Shown here in pieces: positions 10,165-21,982 of a stretch of 64,000 nt of DNA (positions within the stretch are counted from its first letter, which is position 1; each line of letters opens with the position of its first letter). A program made the position numbers and the translations under genes. The DNA comes from Platanthera guangdongensis. Its lineage: Eukaryota; Streptophyta; Magnoliopsida; Asparagales; Orchidaceae. The notes below the pieces were generated by a model, which worked only from the letters and a program-made list of their open reading frames with translations, did not search any database and was not told the origin of the DNA. Location: the NCBI GenBank assembly GCA_039583875.1, contig CM077162.1, forward strand, positions 112,560,589 through 112,624,588, in the 5' to 3' direction.

Positions 10165-12117
10165 TGTTGGATCCCTAGTTGATTTGGGCTAGGTTCACTG
10201 ACTTAGGATGTGACCCATCTTGTATATCCAGGGTCAATTTTGTGTTCTAGAGTCTAGGTTAAGTCCTTAGGATCAACTCCAGATGGACCAGCTTTCAACA
10301 AGACCCTCAGAGACTCCAGACTCACAAGTTTTTCAAGTCTAAGTAAAGTGAGTTCGACGTTCGTCGAACTCATCTCAACGAAAGGAGTTATGCGCTCGAC
10401 GATCGTGAGACAATTCTTAGTGCTGAGCTCGATGATATATGTTCTCTGTTCGACGAAAACTCAGTTTCTACGTCAAGCCAAAGTCAGGAGGAATTCAAAT
10501 TTTTCTAAGTCCAGTTTCAAGCTTCGGTTGACGAATTATATTCTGAGCTCGACGAACTTGGACCTCAAGTTCACAGCTTCTCAGGTCGACGAAGTCAGCT
10601 TCTCAGGTTGACGAATGTTATTCTCTACTCGATGCTTTCTGGACTCAGAGAATCTGTGTCGACACTTCGGGTTTGTGTCGACACCAGCCAATTTGTGTCG
10701 ACACTAGGATTTCAGTCGACACCAGGATTTCAGTCGACACCAGCTTATGTCGACACCAGAGGATTTGTGTCGACACCAAGATCAATCTGTCGACACCAAT
10801 TTATGTCGACACAGCATTTCAGCAGATGCAGAGTATTTTATATAAGTCCAGAACTTTTCTCAGCTCGACGAATTTGATTCTCAGCTCGACGAATGAAGAA
10901 TGTCTGTCAGATGTATGAATATTGTCTGGTCGACGAACTCTATCAAGCTCAGCTCGACGAACTCAAGCTCAGCTTGACGAACTCAAGCTCAACTCGACGA
11001 ACATAAGTTCAGCTTGACGAAATGTGTTCTTCGTTCGACGAATCCAGATTAGGTTTTCTTCAAGGCTCCCATCCCATTTCTTGGCGCTGATTCCTGAACA
11101 TTTAAAGCCAGATCTTCATGGAATGTTACCGTTAGAACGATCATTGACTATGGATGATCACATGCCATTTTTCCATGGGACAGTTAGGAAAGTCATTGAT
11201 TGCTGATTCTTTCCAAGGTCAACTGTAATTATTGCTCGACATTTAAAAGTTTGAACATTTTTCCTCTGTCAGTAAGAGACACACACAGATACACAGAAGA
11301 CAGTGACACAGTAAGAGAACAGAATCAAACAGAGTTCAAGAATTACAGTACAAAAGATACTCTGAAGCTGCAGAAGAACAAAACATTCTCGAATCTAAAT
11401 TTCTTGACTGCAATCAGCCTTGACCAGAGAACACTCTCAAGAAGAATAAGAACAAATAAATTCAGTCAAGAGTCTTCTTCTCTCTATTCACAGGATAACT
11501 TCAAAGGACAACAATCAATCAATCTGTCAAAGAAGTTCCTGAAGCAGTTCTGGTCCAGGTATTCTAGGTCATTGAAGGCCTATCACCCTGAAGTAGTGCT
11601 ACAGCATTCCTGACCAATTCAAGATCTCAGGGGGGAGCAAGAGCTGCTACATCAATCCACAAGTCTTCTCTTTGACTGTTGACAGAGAAGACATTATCAC
11701 CCTCTCTCTTATTCATGTATAGGGTTTTAAATCCCTTCAAAATTATTCTGGTTGCAAGTCTCCTTCCAAAAGACTTGAGGGTTTGGTTTTTGGGGACCTG
11801 ATCAAAACCCATTGGTGCTCAGGACACCTGATCAACTCATCCTGCAGTGGATTCCTACCTAGTGTGGTAGAAGAGTGGACGTACCCAGATTGGTTGGGGA
11901 ACCACTATAGCTCCTTGTGCCTTCTGGTTTCTTATTTTCTTTTGTTTTCTGGCTGTGATCTGTGATTGCTCTGTGTTTATTTAGTTGTTGTGTTTACTTT
12001 ATGTTATTTGCTTCCCTGTTCACTTAGGTATACAACAACAGTTGTAAAGGTTTTTTAGTAAGCACCATACTCTATTCACCCCCCTCTAGAGTATATCAGA
12101 TCTAACTTGCACTTTTA
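10165..12117 (+). repeat. 5' LTR of element A
   Basis: 1953 bp from TGTTGGATCCC to ACTTTTA. The first 180 bases are plain. Then a cluster of CGACGAA and GTGTCGACAC motifs runs from 10350 to 11045. The last 1 kb is AG-rich and carries GGGGGAG near 11630, a word shared with the polypurine tract. Differences from the 3' copy are scattered, and several are C-to-T or G-to-A. No gene is seen inside. Confidence 0.95.
10350..11045. promoter_or_regulatory. Short-motif cluster in A's 5' LTR
   Basis: Two motif types are interleaved. The outer parts hold about 20 copies of CTCGACGAA or the reverse TTCGTCGA, and the first dyad at 10350-10371 has perfect 10-bp arms around a TT spacer. The middle (10654-10812) holds about nine GTGTCGACACC-like sites. 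The cluster lies in the first half of the LTR, the normal place for enhancer elements. Its regulatory role is inferred. I do not call a TATA box: the candidate at 10839 is absent from the 3' copy. Confidence 0.65.
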
Positions 12118-12119
12118 AT

Positions 12120-12130
12120 TGGTATCAGAG
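12120..12130 (+). other. Primer-binding site of element A
   Basis: TGGTATCAGAG, complementary to the 3' end of plant initiator tRNA-Met, starts two bases after the LTR. It primes minus-strand DNA synthesis. Confidence 0.92.
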
Positions 12131-12275
12131 GGAGGTTGGTTAAAAATACCACATCTTCCAGGTTGGTTAAAATACCACACCTCAGTGGTTGCACAGGCTA
12201 ACACCTGAACCCAAAGATCCCTCTAGTTAGATCTGCTTGTTTAAGTTTGTTGTTAGATTTATCTCTTCACAGAAC

Positions 12276-15200
12276 ATGGACCAAAATAAAGATTATGCTA
12301 GCACAAGACCTCCAGTGTGCAATCTATCTACATTTGTACTTTGGAAGGCAATGATTAGACTGTACATGAACTCTATTGATGAAGACATTTTCAATTCTGT
12401 TTTGACAGTGTGTCCAAGACCTCTAGAAAATACAAGTACAAGTGTTGTTCCACCTCCTTCAGGAACAGATGCAGAAATCAAGAAATGGAAATTGGCTGAT
12501 GCAAAGGCTATGAACATTCTAGCCCAGACTATGTCTGATGAAATATTCCAAAAGGTAGCTGAATGCAACTCAGCAAAGGACATCTGGGACAAGCTATCAG
12601 AGATAGTCTCAGGATCTGTTGATGAGAGAAAAGACAGAAGATCTCATCTCATAACCCAATATGAGAACTTCAAGAAAGGAGAAGCTGAGTCAGTAGCAGA
12701 TATGTATAATAGACTCAGACTTATAGTCAATGAACTGAAGACTTTGGACAAAGAGATCTCATTGACTGAGCTCAATGATAAAATTCTAATGTGCTTCCCA
12801 AGAACTTGGGACTCAAGGATCTGGCCAATCAAGGATGCCAGAAGCCTAAATGAGATCACAACTGAAGCTCTCTTGGGCAAGCTCAAGTCTTATGAGCTGC
12901 TCATCAAGAATAGAGAAGAAGAGCAGAAGGCTGCCTCACCAGCTACAAGAAAAGAAAAATCAATAGCTTTCAAAGCCATTGAAGATCCGCCTGAACACAA
13001 GGTCACAGGCAATGAAGAGTTGCTAAGCCTACTGGCCAAAAGATTCTACAAAATGGGCAGAAAAGATTTCAGGAAAAAGTCTACCAGAGGGCATGACAAG
13101 CCAAGGTATGACAAATCAAATAACAAAGAGATTATTTGTTTTGGATGCAGGAAACCAGGCCACATGGTGTCTGACTGTCCAGAAAATCAATATAAGGACA
13201 AAAAGGACAGGAAAGAAAGAAGAAAAGACAAAGACTTCAGGAAGAATAGCAATGACAAACCCTCCTCCAGCAAGAACAAACACACCAGGAAGGGGTTTGT
13301 AGCTGAAACTTGGAGTGAGACAGAAAAAGAATCTGAAGCTTCATCCAGCTCAAGTGATGATGAAGATGATGCTGAAGAAAAGGAATTCTGCATGATGGCT
13401 ATCAATGCCTCACAACAAAATTCTGATACAGAAGAGTCAGAATCTGAATCAGAGACTCAATCTGAAGAGGACCAGGTGAAGACCTATCCAACATCAAACC
13501 AGCAATGGTATATGGATAGTGGGTGCTCAAAGCACATGACAGGAAACAAGGACAATTTCACATCCTTCAAAGCCAAGCTTGAACCCAAAGTAATATTTGG
13601 TGATTCAAACTTTGGACTAACAAAAGGATATGCTGCAGTCCAGATTGGAACAGTCACCTTCAAGAAAGTAGCCCATGTGGAAGGACTGAAGCACAACTTG
13701 ATCAGTATCAGTCAACTATGTGATGAAGGCTACCAAGTGACTTTCAGCAAATCCTTATGCAAGATCAAATCAGAGGACAACACAACTGTGTTGACAGGTA
13801 AAAGGAAAGGTAATATCTATCTTGTAGATTTCCTTTCAACTAAGGTAGATATTTGCTTGTTTAATTCTATTTGTAGACCTAATGAATTATGGCATAAGAG
13901 ATTAGGACATATAAACCTTAGAACTATTGCTAGGCTATCCAAGGACAACCTTGTTAGAGGACTACCTTCTGGCCCCTACAAGAAGGAAGGACTCTGCAGG
14001 GCTTGTCAATTAGGCAAGCAAACCAAAAATAGTTTCAAGTCACTTAATAAGAGTGATTCACCTAGGATTGTGTATCTGTTCCACATGGATCTTTTTGGAC
14101 TCATTACAGTACAAAGCTTAGGAGGGAAATCTTATACTTTAGTGGTTGTAGATGACTTCTCTAGATTCACATGGGTGTTCTTTCTGAGGAAGAAGTCTGA
14201 TAACTTTAAGTGTTTGACAGAGTTTCTCAAATGCATACAGATTGAGTTCAACACTCACATTGCCCTGATCAGAAGTGATCATGGGACAGAGTTTGATTCT
14301 CTTCTTATGCAAGAGTTCTGTCAAAGTGAAGGGATCAGGCATACTTTCTCAGCTCCTAGAACTCCTCAACAAAATGGGGTAGCTGAAAGGAAAAATAGAA
14401 CCCTTATTGAATCTGCTACTACATTGTTGTCAGATGCTCACCTTCCTCTATCCTTTTGGGCAGAGGCAGTGAACACCTCCAACTATGTGTTGAATAGAAG
14501 TTTAATACATAAACTGAAGGGCAAGACTCCCTATGAATTACTCAAATGGAAGAAGCCTAAAGTATATTACTTTAAAATCTTTGGTTGTATATGTTACATT
14601 CATAATAATGACAAGAGATACATAGCAAAATTTCAAGCTAAAGCTGATGAAGGAGTGTTTCTGGGATACTCCATGGTCAGTAAAGCTTATAGGGTGTATA
14701 ATAAATCAACTCTCAAAATTGAAAAATCTATTCATGTATCTTTTGATGAGACTAACATGTCATACAAGGAGAAAGAAATTTCTACCATAAGCACTTTGCA
14801 GGTTCCACCACTGTGTGAGTCTATCGATGGACTGAACCTTACCCAAGAGGTAGCAAACCATCCCACTCCACAGGATGCTGAAGATAGTGATGAGGAAAGT
14901 CAAGAGGAAGTGGCTGAACTTCCCCCAACAGTCAGTATCATTCCCCAAGAGGAATTCAATACTGAAGTTGTTGCTCAACCAACTCCACCAACTGATCTTG
15001 TCACACTTAGAGATCACCCCAGATCTCAGGTGATTGGAGACATCTCAGTAGGTGTACAGACAAGGCATCAACTCAACCAATACTTGATGCATGCCTGTTT
15101 TATCTCTCAAATTGAACCTCTCACCATTCATGAGGCAGAGCAAGATCCCCACTGGATCATTGCAATGCAAGAGGAACTCAATCAGTTTGAGAGATGTAGA

Positions 15201-16649
15201 GTTTGGGATTTGGTTCCAAGACCTCATAACTATCCAGTTATTGGAACCAAATGGGTCTACAGAAACAAGTTGGATGCTCAAGACAACATAGTGAGAAATA
15301 AGGCTAGGCTTGTTGCTCAAGGCTACAGACTAGAGGAGGGAATAGACTATGACCAAACCTTTGCTCCTGTTGCGAGGTTAGAGGCCATTAGGATATTCCT
15401 TGCCTATGCAGCTTACAAGAGATTCAAGGTCTACCAGATGGATGTCAAAAGTGCATTTCTGAATGGAGTACTTCAAGAAGAGGTTTATGTAGAACAACCT
15501 CCAGGTTTTATCTCTCCAACTCAACCCTCTTTTGTTTTTAAATTGCATAAAGCTCTCTATGGTTTAAAGCAAGCTCCAAGAGCTTGGTATGAGACCCTAG
15601 CAAACTTTCTCTTAGAGCATGAATTTACAAGAGGAACCATAGATAAAACACTTTTCACTAGACATCATAAGGACCAAACATTATTAGTACAAATATATGT
15701 GGATGACATTATTTTTGGGTCTACTGATCCCAAATTGTGCAAGAGGTTTGCTGACCTCATGCATTTAAAATTTGAGATGAGTAGCATGCATGAGCTTTCC
15801 TACTTCCTTGGTCTCCAAGTGAAGCAGCTCCCAGATGGTATCTTCCTCTCCCAAGATAAGTATGCTAAAGAGCTTATCAAAAAGTTTGGGATGGGTGATG
15901 CTTTAGGGATGAAAACCCCTATGGCTACAAATGCTGTTGTGGATTCTAATGCAGCAGGGAAACCTGTAGATCAGAAGAATTATAGGGCAATTGTTGGATC
16001 CCTATTATACCTAACAGCTAGCAGACCTGACATAATGTTTGCCACATGCCTTTGTGCTAGGTTCCAAGTGAACCCTAAAGAATCTCACCTTATTTTCCTA
16101 AAAAGAATTTTGAGATATATAAAGAGTTGCCCTAATCTAGGACTCTGGTATCCTGCAGAGTCAGAGTTTGAGTTAACTGGATACTCAGATGCTGACTATG
16201 CTGGATGTAGAGTCGACAGGAAAAGTACCTCTGGAACATGTCAGTTCCTTTGTATGAGACTTGTATCCTGGTTTTGTAAAAAGCAGACATCAGTGTTTAT
16301 ATCAATTGCAGAAGCAGAATACATGGCTGCTGGTAGTTGTTGTTCACAAATGCTATGGATACAAAACCAACTCTTAGATTATGGTGTCAACTTAAATAAT
16401 TCAACATTATTTTGTGACAATACTAGTGCTATTGCTATAGCACAGAATCCAGTTCACCATTCTAGGACCAAACATATTGAAATAAGACATCATTTCATTG
16501 GAGATAATGTGGACAAAAAGAAAATTAACTTGATCCACATTTCTATAGATCTACAGAGAGCAGATATTTTCACCAAGCCATTGGATGAGAAAACCCTTCT
16601 GTTCTTTATAAATCAACTGGGAATGATTGATGGAGAAGAGTTAACCTAG
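12276..16649 (+). CDS. Element A Gag-Pol polyprotein, uninterrupted
   Basis: One open frame of about 1457 residues from the ATG at 12276; an upstream TTG at 12237 is open but less likely as a start. Order: Gag capsid region (residues 1-250); CCHC knuckle starting at residue 288 ([14 protein letters not shown]); an acidic stretch; aspartic protease with DSG at 414; the pre-integrase zinc domain (HKRLGH, CRACQ). Integrase has D605, D668 and E704, the last two 36 apart as in D-35-E. RT has YVDD with its first Asp at 1143, and RNase H has its first Asp at 1305 (YSDADYAG). All key residues are present. Gag and Pol are fused in one frame, as is usual for copia elements. It lies 158 bases after the LTR, so transcription from the 5' LTR is expected. 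Family is certain; activity is not shown. Confidence 0.96.
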   Translation: MDQNKDYASTRPPVCNLSTFVLWKAMIRLYMNSIDEDIFNSVLTVCPRPLENTSTSVVPPPSGTDAEIKKWKLADAKAMNILAQTMSDEIFQKVAECNSAKDIWDKLSEIVSGSVDERKDRRSHLITQYENFKKGEAESVADMYNRLRLIVNELKTLDKEISLTELNDKILMCFPRTWDSRIWPIKDARSLNEITTEALLGKLKSYELLIKNREEEQKAASPATRKEKSIAFKAIEDPPEHKVTGNEELLSLLAKRFYKMGRKDFRKKSTRGHDKPRYDKSNNKEIICFGCRKPGHMVSDCPENQYKDKKDRKERRKDKDFRKNSNDKPSSSKNKHTRKGFVAETWSETEKESEASSSSSDDEDDAEEKEFCMMAINASQQNSDTEESESESETQSEEDQVKTYPTSNQQWYMDSGCSKHMTGNKDNFTSFKAKLEPKVIFGDSNFGLTKGYAAVQIGTVTFKKVAHVEGLKHNLISISQLCDEGYQVTFSKSLCKIKSEDNTTVLTGKRKGNIYLVDFLSTKVDICLFNSICRPNELWHKRLGHINLRTIARLSKDNLVRGLPSGPYKKEGLCRACQLGKQTKNSFKSLNKSDSPRIVYLFHMDLFGLITVQSLGGKSYTLVVVDDFSRFTWVFFLRKKSDNFKCLTEFLKCIQIEFNTHIALIRSDHGTEFDSLLMQEFCQSEGIRHTFSAPRTPQQNGVAERKNRTLIESATTLLSDAHLPLSFWAEAVNTSNYVLNRSLIHKLKGKTPYELLKWKKPKVYYFKIFGCICYIHNNDKRYIAKFQAKADEGVFLGYSMVSKAYRVYNKSTLKIEKSIHVSFDETNMSYKEKEISTISTLQVPPLCESIDGLNLTQEVANHPTPQDAEDSDEESQEEVAELPPTVSIIPQEEFNTEVVAQPTPPTDLVTLRDHPRSQVIGDISVGVQTRHQLNQYLMHACFISQIEPLTIHEAEQDPHWIIAMQEELNQFERCRVWDLVPRPHNYPVIGTKWVYRNKLDAQDNIVRNKARLVAQGYRLEEGIDYDQTFAPVARLEAIRIFLAYAAYKRFKVYQMDVKSAFLNGVLQEEVYVEQPPGFISPTQPSFVFKLHKALYGLKQAPRAWYETLANFLLEHEFTRGTIDKTLFTRHHKDQTLLVQIYVDDIIFGSTDPKLCKRFADLMHLKFEMSSMHELSYFLGLQVKQLPDGIFLSQDKYAKELIKKFGMGDALGMKTPMATNAVVDSNAAGKPVDQKNYRAIVGSLLYLTASRPDIMFATCLCARFQVNPKESHLIFLKRILRYIKSCPNLGLWYPAESEFELTGYSDADYAGCRVDRKSTSGTCQFLCMRLVSWFCKKQTSVFISIAEAEYMAAGSCCSQMLWIQNQLLDYGVNLNNSTLFCDNTSAIAIAQNPVHHSRTKHIEIRHHFIGDNVDKKKINLIHISIDLQRADIFTKPLDEKTLLFFINQLGMIDGEELT

Positions 16650-16658
16650 TTTCTGTCT

Positions 16659-16935
16659 GCATTCGACGAATTTTCCAGAGTTCGTCGAACGAAGTTCGAC
16701 GAATTAGGGAAAGTTTGAGAGATTCTCGTCGAACGGAGATCGACGAATTCTCTGTGTGAGGGAACAATTTTCGTCGACCAGAGCTCGACGAACTTTGCTT
16801 CAGAAGATGCTTCGTCGAACGGAGTTCGACGAACTGTTTTTGATTCTTCTGGACGAGATCGACGAATTATCTGTCAATAATTTATTTCGTCGAGCTCAGT
16901 TCGAAGAAGTTTTCTTTTTCGTGGAACGGAGTTTG
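16659..16935. promoter_or_regulatory. Inverted CGACGAA dyads between pol and third ORF of A
   Basis: Just after the pol stop come about eleven TTCGACGAA/TTCGTCGAA sites, mostly as facing pairs. Arms 16681-16690 and 16694-16703 are perfect 10-bp inverted repeats around GAA. Arms 16811-16820 and 16824-16833 are the same around GGA. The motif is the one clustered in A's LTRs and absent from its gag-pol. The position before the third ORF suggests a second promoter or enhancer; that is inference. Confidence 0.7.
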
Positions 16936-17050
16936 TCGATTCATATTCTAAAAATCTTATATCTAGGTTTTCTTCGATCTCCATCCCGCGCTTTCAGTTC
17001 CTTTGCTCTTGATCGTCGTTTCTCTCTGTGTTTTTCTTGCAGGACATCAA

Positions 17051-19827
17051 TGACGATTCCCTCAGGTGCTTTGGTTGCAATGAAGTTTGACAGCGGTTTC
17101 GACATGGACTTTGAATCATTTCAACATTCTGACCTCATCTTTCTATACATCTTAGAACTACTGTAAGAACTAAGTTTAAAGGATTTCATGACCAGGCGCA
17201 TTAAACTTCATGGAATGGAAATACGAGAATGGGTTTATACTTCTACAGCTTCTGAAGAAGATGTTTTGACCGGCAATATAGGGAACACTGCCGTTTCCCT
17301 CTCTCACGCAGTTCTCACTGAATTATTTGGATTAGTGAATGGAGAAGAAAATCTGGAAATGGATTCTGAGGAATTCAGTGATATGCTGAAACTAATGGAT
17401 TTCTCTGGGAACAACCCTAATAAGTTGTTGAAAAAGCAATTATCCGCCGCCTATCAATTTTTGGCAGATATTACGGGAAAGATTCTGATGGCCAAGCACT
17501 CTGCTCATGACTATATTACCCGTCACTAGTTTCTGATAATGTGTGCAGTAGTGAATAAGCGACAGGTTGATTGGAGTAAGGTGTTCTTTGAATTGATCAA
17601 GAAGAACAACAGCAAGAAGGAAGTCTGCTTTGGTAGATATTGGGTATATTCCTCAAAGAGAAGGCTGTTGAATGTATGGTCTCCCCGACCATCTCCATAA
17701 ACGCCAGCAAGCGCCTCACTTGCGCTCTGTTTGGCAGGTGGGAGAGGACCATATCCAAGCCCTCAAAGGCTTCCTCCTCCTCCCTCCAAACTTCTGAGAG
17801 CACAAGGGTTGTAAAGGCCGCTCCCCACCTTGTTAAAGAGGTTCCTCCATCTCACCCAACTATTCCCGCACCTCTTTCTCCAAAGAAGCCTCCTCATGTA
17901 CCTACCCCTCCTTCATCTCCATCACTTGACCTGACAAACATTCCATCTCCACCTCCATCTTCCCCCTTGCAAGTTGATCATCAACCCACTCCTTCAGATT
18001 CTCCTCAGGACATTCCTATTCCTACACCTCCTCAGTCTCCTCTTCCCCTACACTTATCCACCATCCCATCTTATCATATATCATCAGATGCAATCATGCT
18101 AGATGCCCCTCCTCCATCTGTTATTCCTCCTCCCATTCCATCCTCTTCCCCTTCCCCATTTGATCCATCTACCCTCATTCTTTTGCTCACACCTCTCATC
18201 AAATCCTTGATCCAAGAGGCCATTACACCTCTTGTGACCTCAATTCATTCCTTATCTGCCCAAATCTCTCTTCTCTCTGCTGTCCCCTCTTCATCTAGGG
18301 GCCTGGCTCCAGGTCTTCCTGAACCCAGGCAGGGGGAGATGCTCTATGATGAAGTTGCAGCAGATGTAGATACAGTAGCAGCAGCAGCAGTCACAACAGT
18401 ACCCTCTCCAGCAGATTCAGATTCAGATGAGGATACCAGACTTTGATGCTGAGATGTCTGAGTTAATTCAATTTATGAATACTGACATTGATTTGGATGA
18501 GTCAGTTGCTCCAATAACTCCTGTTGGTGACTTCTATTTAAATCCCACAGTGACTTTATCAGCTTTGTTGAGAAGTTTCGACACTGTACATATGAAATTC
18601 CCTCCAGTAGATTTCACTAAGTATTATTTGGCTATTGTACCTAATACCTCTCCAGCTAGTCCAGCAGTTGCCAAGCAACTCTGTGACAATTTTGCTCTAT
18701 CTGCCTCCAGCTCAAAAGTCATTCCAGAAGATACTCTAGTGCCAGTTTCAGCACCAGACTTTATTATGGATGACTCTCCAATACCTACTCTAGATGAGTT
18801 TATTCAGGCAGACATTGAAGAAGAGAATAAGGCAGTAGCTGATAGCTCTGTCTCTTTTGTTTCTGAATCTTGTACAGATAATTCTTCTCCTGTTGCTGAA
18901 ACTCTTATTCCTGAACCTTCTGCCCCTCCTCCAGCAAAGGCTGTTGTTTCTGATTAAGCTTTAAAAGCTTTGGATGCATTGTATGATACCCCTCAGGATT
19001 CAGAATCTGATGATGATGATATTGATTCTGATGAGGATGCAGCTAGTAGGAAAAAGAGATTGTTGGCAAAGAAGAGAAAGGCTACTCCTCCCAAGACAAA
19101 TCCCACTGCAGACACTCCCTACTATATTCTGCACAATGTGACTCCATATAAGGGAATGTCAGCATGGATGTGGCTCTCCAAAAACCAGCAGAAAGATAAA
19201 AAGAGAAGCAGGAGATACTCCCCTCCTCCAGTACACAGATACAGGAAGGATCCTCCTCCTCCAGCAGCTAGTGCCAGTGGCTCTAGCTCCCAGAGATCTG
19301 CCCCAATGCAAACTTATCAAAGACATTCAGGGAGATCTTCTGGAAGCAGCCAGCAGAGGCCATCCTCCTCAGGTAGTCAACAACATAAGCAGCAGCAGCA
19401 ACAAAGTTCTGAAGCTCATAAAGCTGAAAGCCCAAAGAAGCCAGACTCCCCTCCAATTCCTTATGAAGACCCAGGGACTGCAAATACAACAAGAATGGCT
19501 AGATACCAAGAGCTGATTGGTCTATCTTTGATAAATAAAGCCAAAGCAGAAGGAAAAGATATTTCTGGTCTTTCAACTATGTCACAGTATAGAATGGAAG
19601 AGCTGAAAAGATTTGACAAAGGCAACAAATTATTTAATGTTGATGATTATATGAAACTTCACCCAGAAGCAGTTGTCCCCAGGGCTACATCATTGAAAAT
19701 TATTGGGGCAGCTGATATGACCATGACAGTGGCTCAAGCTCAAAATCCTAACAGAGAAATCATTTTCAAGAAGCCAGGAGAAAATATAGCAGAAGACAAA
19801 CCTCAGCAGAAGAAGCCAAAGAAGTAA
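17051..19827 (+). pseudogene. Element A third (env-like position) ORF, broken
   Basis: The likely start is the ATG at 17051. The reading runs to a stop at 17164, shifts frame to 17188-17529 (stop TAG), shifts again to about 17640-18446, and again to 18427-18957 (TAA). It then continues to 19827, where it ends in a Lys-rich tail. By region there is a folded-looking start with a helical segment; then a Pro/Ser-rich stretch (17820-18160); an acidic patch (ESDDDDIDSDEDA, about 19000); and a basic, Gln/Ser-rich stretch with RKKRLLAKKRK. I see no clear signal peptide or fusion peptide. Sireviruses often carry an ORF here called env-like by position; its function is unknown. At least three frameshifts and two stops disable it, although the gag-pol beside it is whole. 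GGGGGAGAT inside it (18332-18340) repeats the polypurine word. Confidence 0.7.
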
Positions 19828-19991
19828 TTTTTCTTGTTGATTCATTTCTGTCTCCTATTTGTTTTTAAACTGTACTATCTGTTAAACAAAGCTGTGTGTA
19901 TATATATATCTGTTGCATGTGTTATAATTCTCTACCAGATATATTTCTTTTCTTGCTTTATCTTGAGTCTATGTTAGTGACCTTACCCAAA

Positions 19992-20002
19992 TAGGGGGAG
20001 AT
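19992..20002 (+). other. Polypurine tract of element A
   Basis: AGGGGGAGAT with flanking CCAAAT stands directly before the 3' LTR start TGTTGG. The stretch CAAATAGGGGGAGATTG is identical in element B (49090-49105). Confidence 0.92.
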
Positions 20003-21977
20003 TGTTGGATCCCTAGTTGATTTGGTCTAGGTTCACTGACTTAGGATGTGACCCATCTTGCATAGCCAGGGTCAATTTTGTATTCTAGAGTCTAGGTTAA
20101 GTCCTTAGGCTCAACTCCAGATGGACCAGCTTTCAACAAGACCCTCAGAGACTCCAGACTCACAAGTTTTTCAAGTCTAAGTAAAGTGAGTTCGACGTTC
20201 GTTGAACTCAGCTCGACGAAAGGAGTTCTGCGCTCGACGATCGTGAGACAATTCTTAGTGTTGAGCTCGACGATCTATGTTCTCTGTTCGACGAAAACTC
20301 AGTTTCTACGTCAAGCCAAAGTCAGGAGGACTTCAAATTTTTCTAAGTCCAGTTTCAAGCTTCGGCCGACGAATTATATTCTGAGCTCGACGAACTTGGA
20401 CCTCAAGTTCACAGCTTCTCAGGTCGACGAATTCAGCTTCTCAGGTCGACGAATGTTATTCTCTACTCGACGCTTTCTGGACTCAGAGAATCTGTGTCGA
20501 CACTTCGGGTTTGTGTCGACACCAGCCAACTTGTGTCGACACCAGGATTTCAGTCGACACCAACTTGTGTGGACACCAGGATTTCAGTCGACACCAGCTT
20601 ATGTCGACACCAGAGGATTTCTGTCTACACCAAGATCAATCTGTCGACACCAATTTATATCGACACAGCATTTCAGCAGATGCAGAGTATTTTGTCTAAG
20701 TCCAGAACTTTTCTCAGCTCGACGAATTTGATTCTCAGCTCGACGAATGAAGAATGTCTATCAGATGTATGAAGATTGTCTGGTCGACGAACTCTATCAA
20801 GCTCAGCTCGACGAACTCAAGCTCAGCTCGACGAACTCAAGCTCAGCTCGACGAACACAAGTTCAGCTCGACGAAATGTGTTCTTCGTTCGACGAATCCA
20901 GATTAGGTTTTCTTCAAGGCTCCCGTCCCGTTTCTTGGCACTCATTCCTTAACATTTAATGCCAGATCTTCACGGAATGTTACCGTTAGAACGAGCATTG
21001 ACTATGGACGATCACATGCCGTTTTTCCATGGGACAGTTAGGAAAGTCATTGATTGCTGATTCTTTCCAAGGTTGACTGTAATTACTGCTCGACATTCAA
21101 AAGTTTGAACATTTTTTCCTCAGTCAGTAAGAGACACACGCAGATACACAGAAGACAGTGACATAGTAAGATAACAGATACAAGCAGAGTTCAAGAATTA
21201 CAGTACAGAAGATACTATGAAGCTGCAGAAGAACAAAACATTCTCGAATCTAAAGTTCTTGACTGTAATCAGCCTTGACCAGAGAACTCTCTCAAGAAGA
21301 AGAAGAAGAAGAACAACTAAATTCAATCAAGAGTCTTCTTCTCTCTATTCACAGGATAACTTCAAAGGACAACAATCAATCAATCTGTCAAAGAAGTTCC
21401 TGAAGCAGTTCTGGTCCAGACATTCTAGGTCATTGAAGGCCTATCACCCTGAAGCAGTGCTCCAGCATTCTTGACCAATTCAAGATCTCAGGGGGAGTAA
21501 GAGCTGCTACATCAATCCACAAGTCTTCTCTTTGACTGTTGACAGAGAAGACACTATCACCCTCTCTCTTATTCCTGTACAGGGTTTTAAATCCCTTCAA
21601 AATTATTCTGGTTGCAGGTCTCCTTCCAAAAGACTTGAGGGTTTGGTTTTTGGGGACCTGATCAAAACCCATTGGTGCTCAGGACACCTGATCAACTCAT
21701 CCTGCAGTGGATTCCTACCTAGGGTGGTAGAAGAGTGGATGTACCCAGATTGGTTGGGGAACCACTATAGCTCCTTGTGTCTTCTAGTTGGTTATTTTCT
21801 TTTATTTTTTGGCTGTGATCTGTGATTGCTCTGTGTTTAGCTAGTTATTGTGTTTACTTTATGTTATTTGTTTCCCTGTTCACTTAGGTATACAACAACA
21901 GTTGTAAAAGTTTTTTAGTAAGCACCATACTCTATTCACCCCCCTCTAGAGTATATCAGATCTAACTTGCACTTTCA
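20003..21977 (+). repeat. 3' LTR of element A
   Basis: 1975 bp, colinear with 10165-12117. The motif cluster lies at 20188-20900 and has one extra GTGTCGACACC-type unit (about 20560-20590), which accounts for most of the length difference. The dyad at its start is decayed (GTTGAA for GTCGAA). Followed by TSD CTCAA. Confidence 0.95.
20188..20900. promoter_or_regulatory. Short-motif cluster in A's 3' LTR
   Basis: Copy of the cluster at 10350-11045, with CGACGAA sites outside and GTGTCGACACC sites in the middle (20493-20666). The two LTR copies differ at single sites, for example GTGTGGACACC and CTGTCTACACC variants here. Confidence 0.65.
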
Positions 21978-21982
21978 CTCAA

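Larger units (their letters stand above)
10165..21977 (+). mobile_element. Element A: Sirevirus-like Ty1/copia element with intact Gag-Pol
   Basis: 11,813 bp, flanked by TSD CTCAA (10160-10164 and 21978-21982). LTRs of 1953 and 1975 bp begin TGTTGGATCC; the right one ends in CA and the left one in TA, a point change. Inside are a tRNA-Met primer site, one open gag-pol frame, a motif cluster, a broken third ORF and a polypurine tract. The copia domain order (protease-integrase-RT-RNase H), the long LTRs and the extra ORF after pol place it with Sireviruses (SIRE1/Maximus group). Because gag-pol is whole, this is the only element here that could still supply enzymes. Confidence 0.95.

Noticed and set aside
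10839..10846. TATATAAG as A's LTR TATA box
   Set aside because: The 3' LTR has GTCTAAG at the same place and the motif cluster continues for 200 bp downstream, so the site is not supported.
12120..12130. tRNA-like sequence
   Set aside because: Only an 11-base primer-site complement to tRNA-Met; no tRNA gene fold around it. The same applies to the other primer sites.
17051..19827. Viral envelope glycoprotein in A
   Set aside because: Only the position is env-like. No signal peptide, fusion peptide, Cys pattern or convincing membrane anchor is seen, and the Pro/Ser, acidic and basic low-complexity content argues against it.
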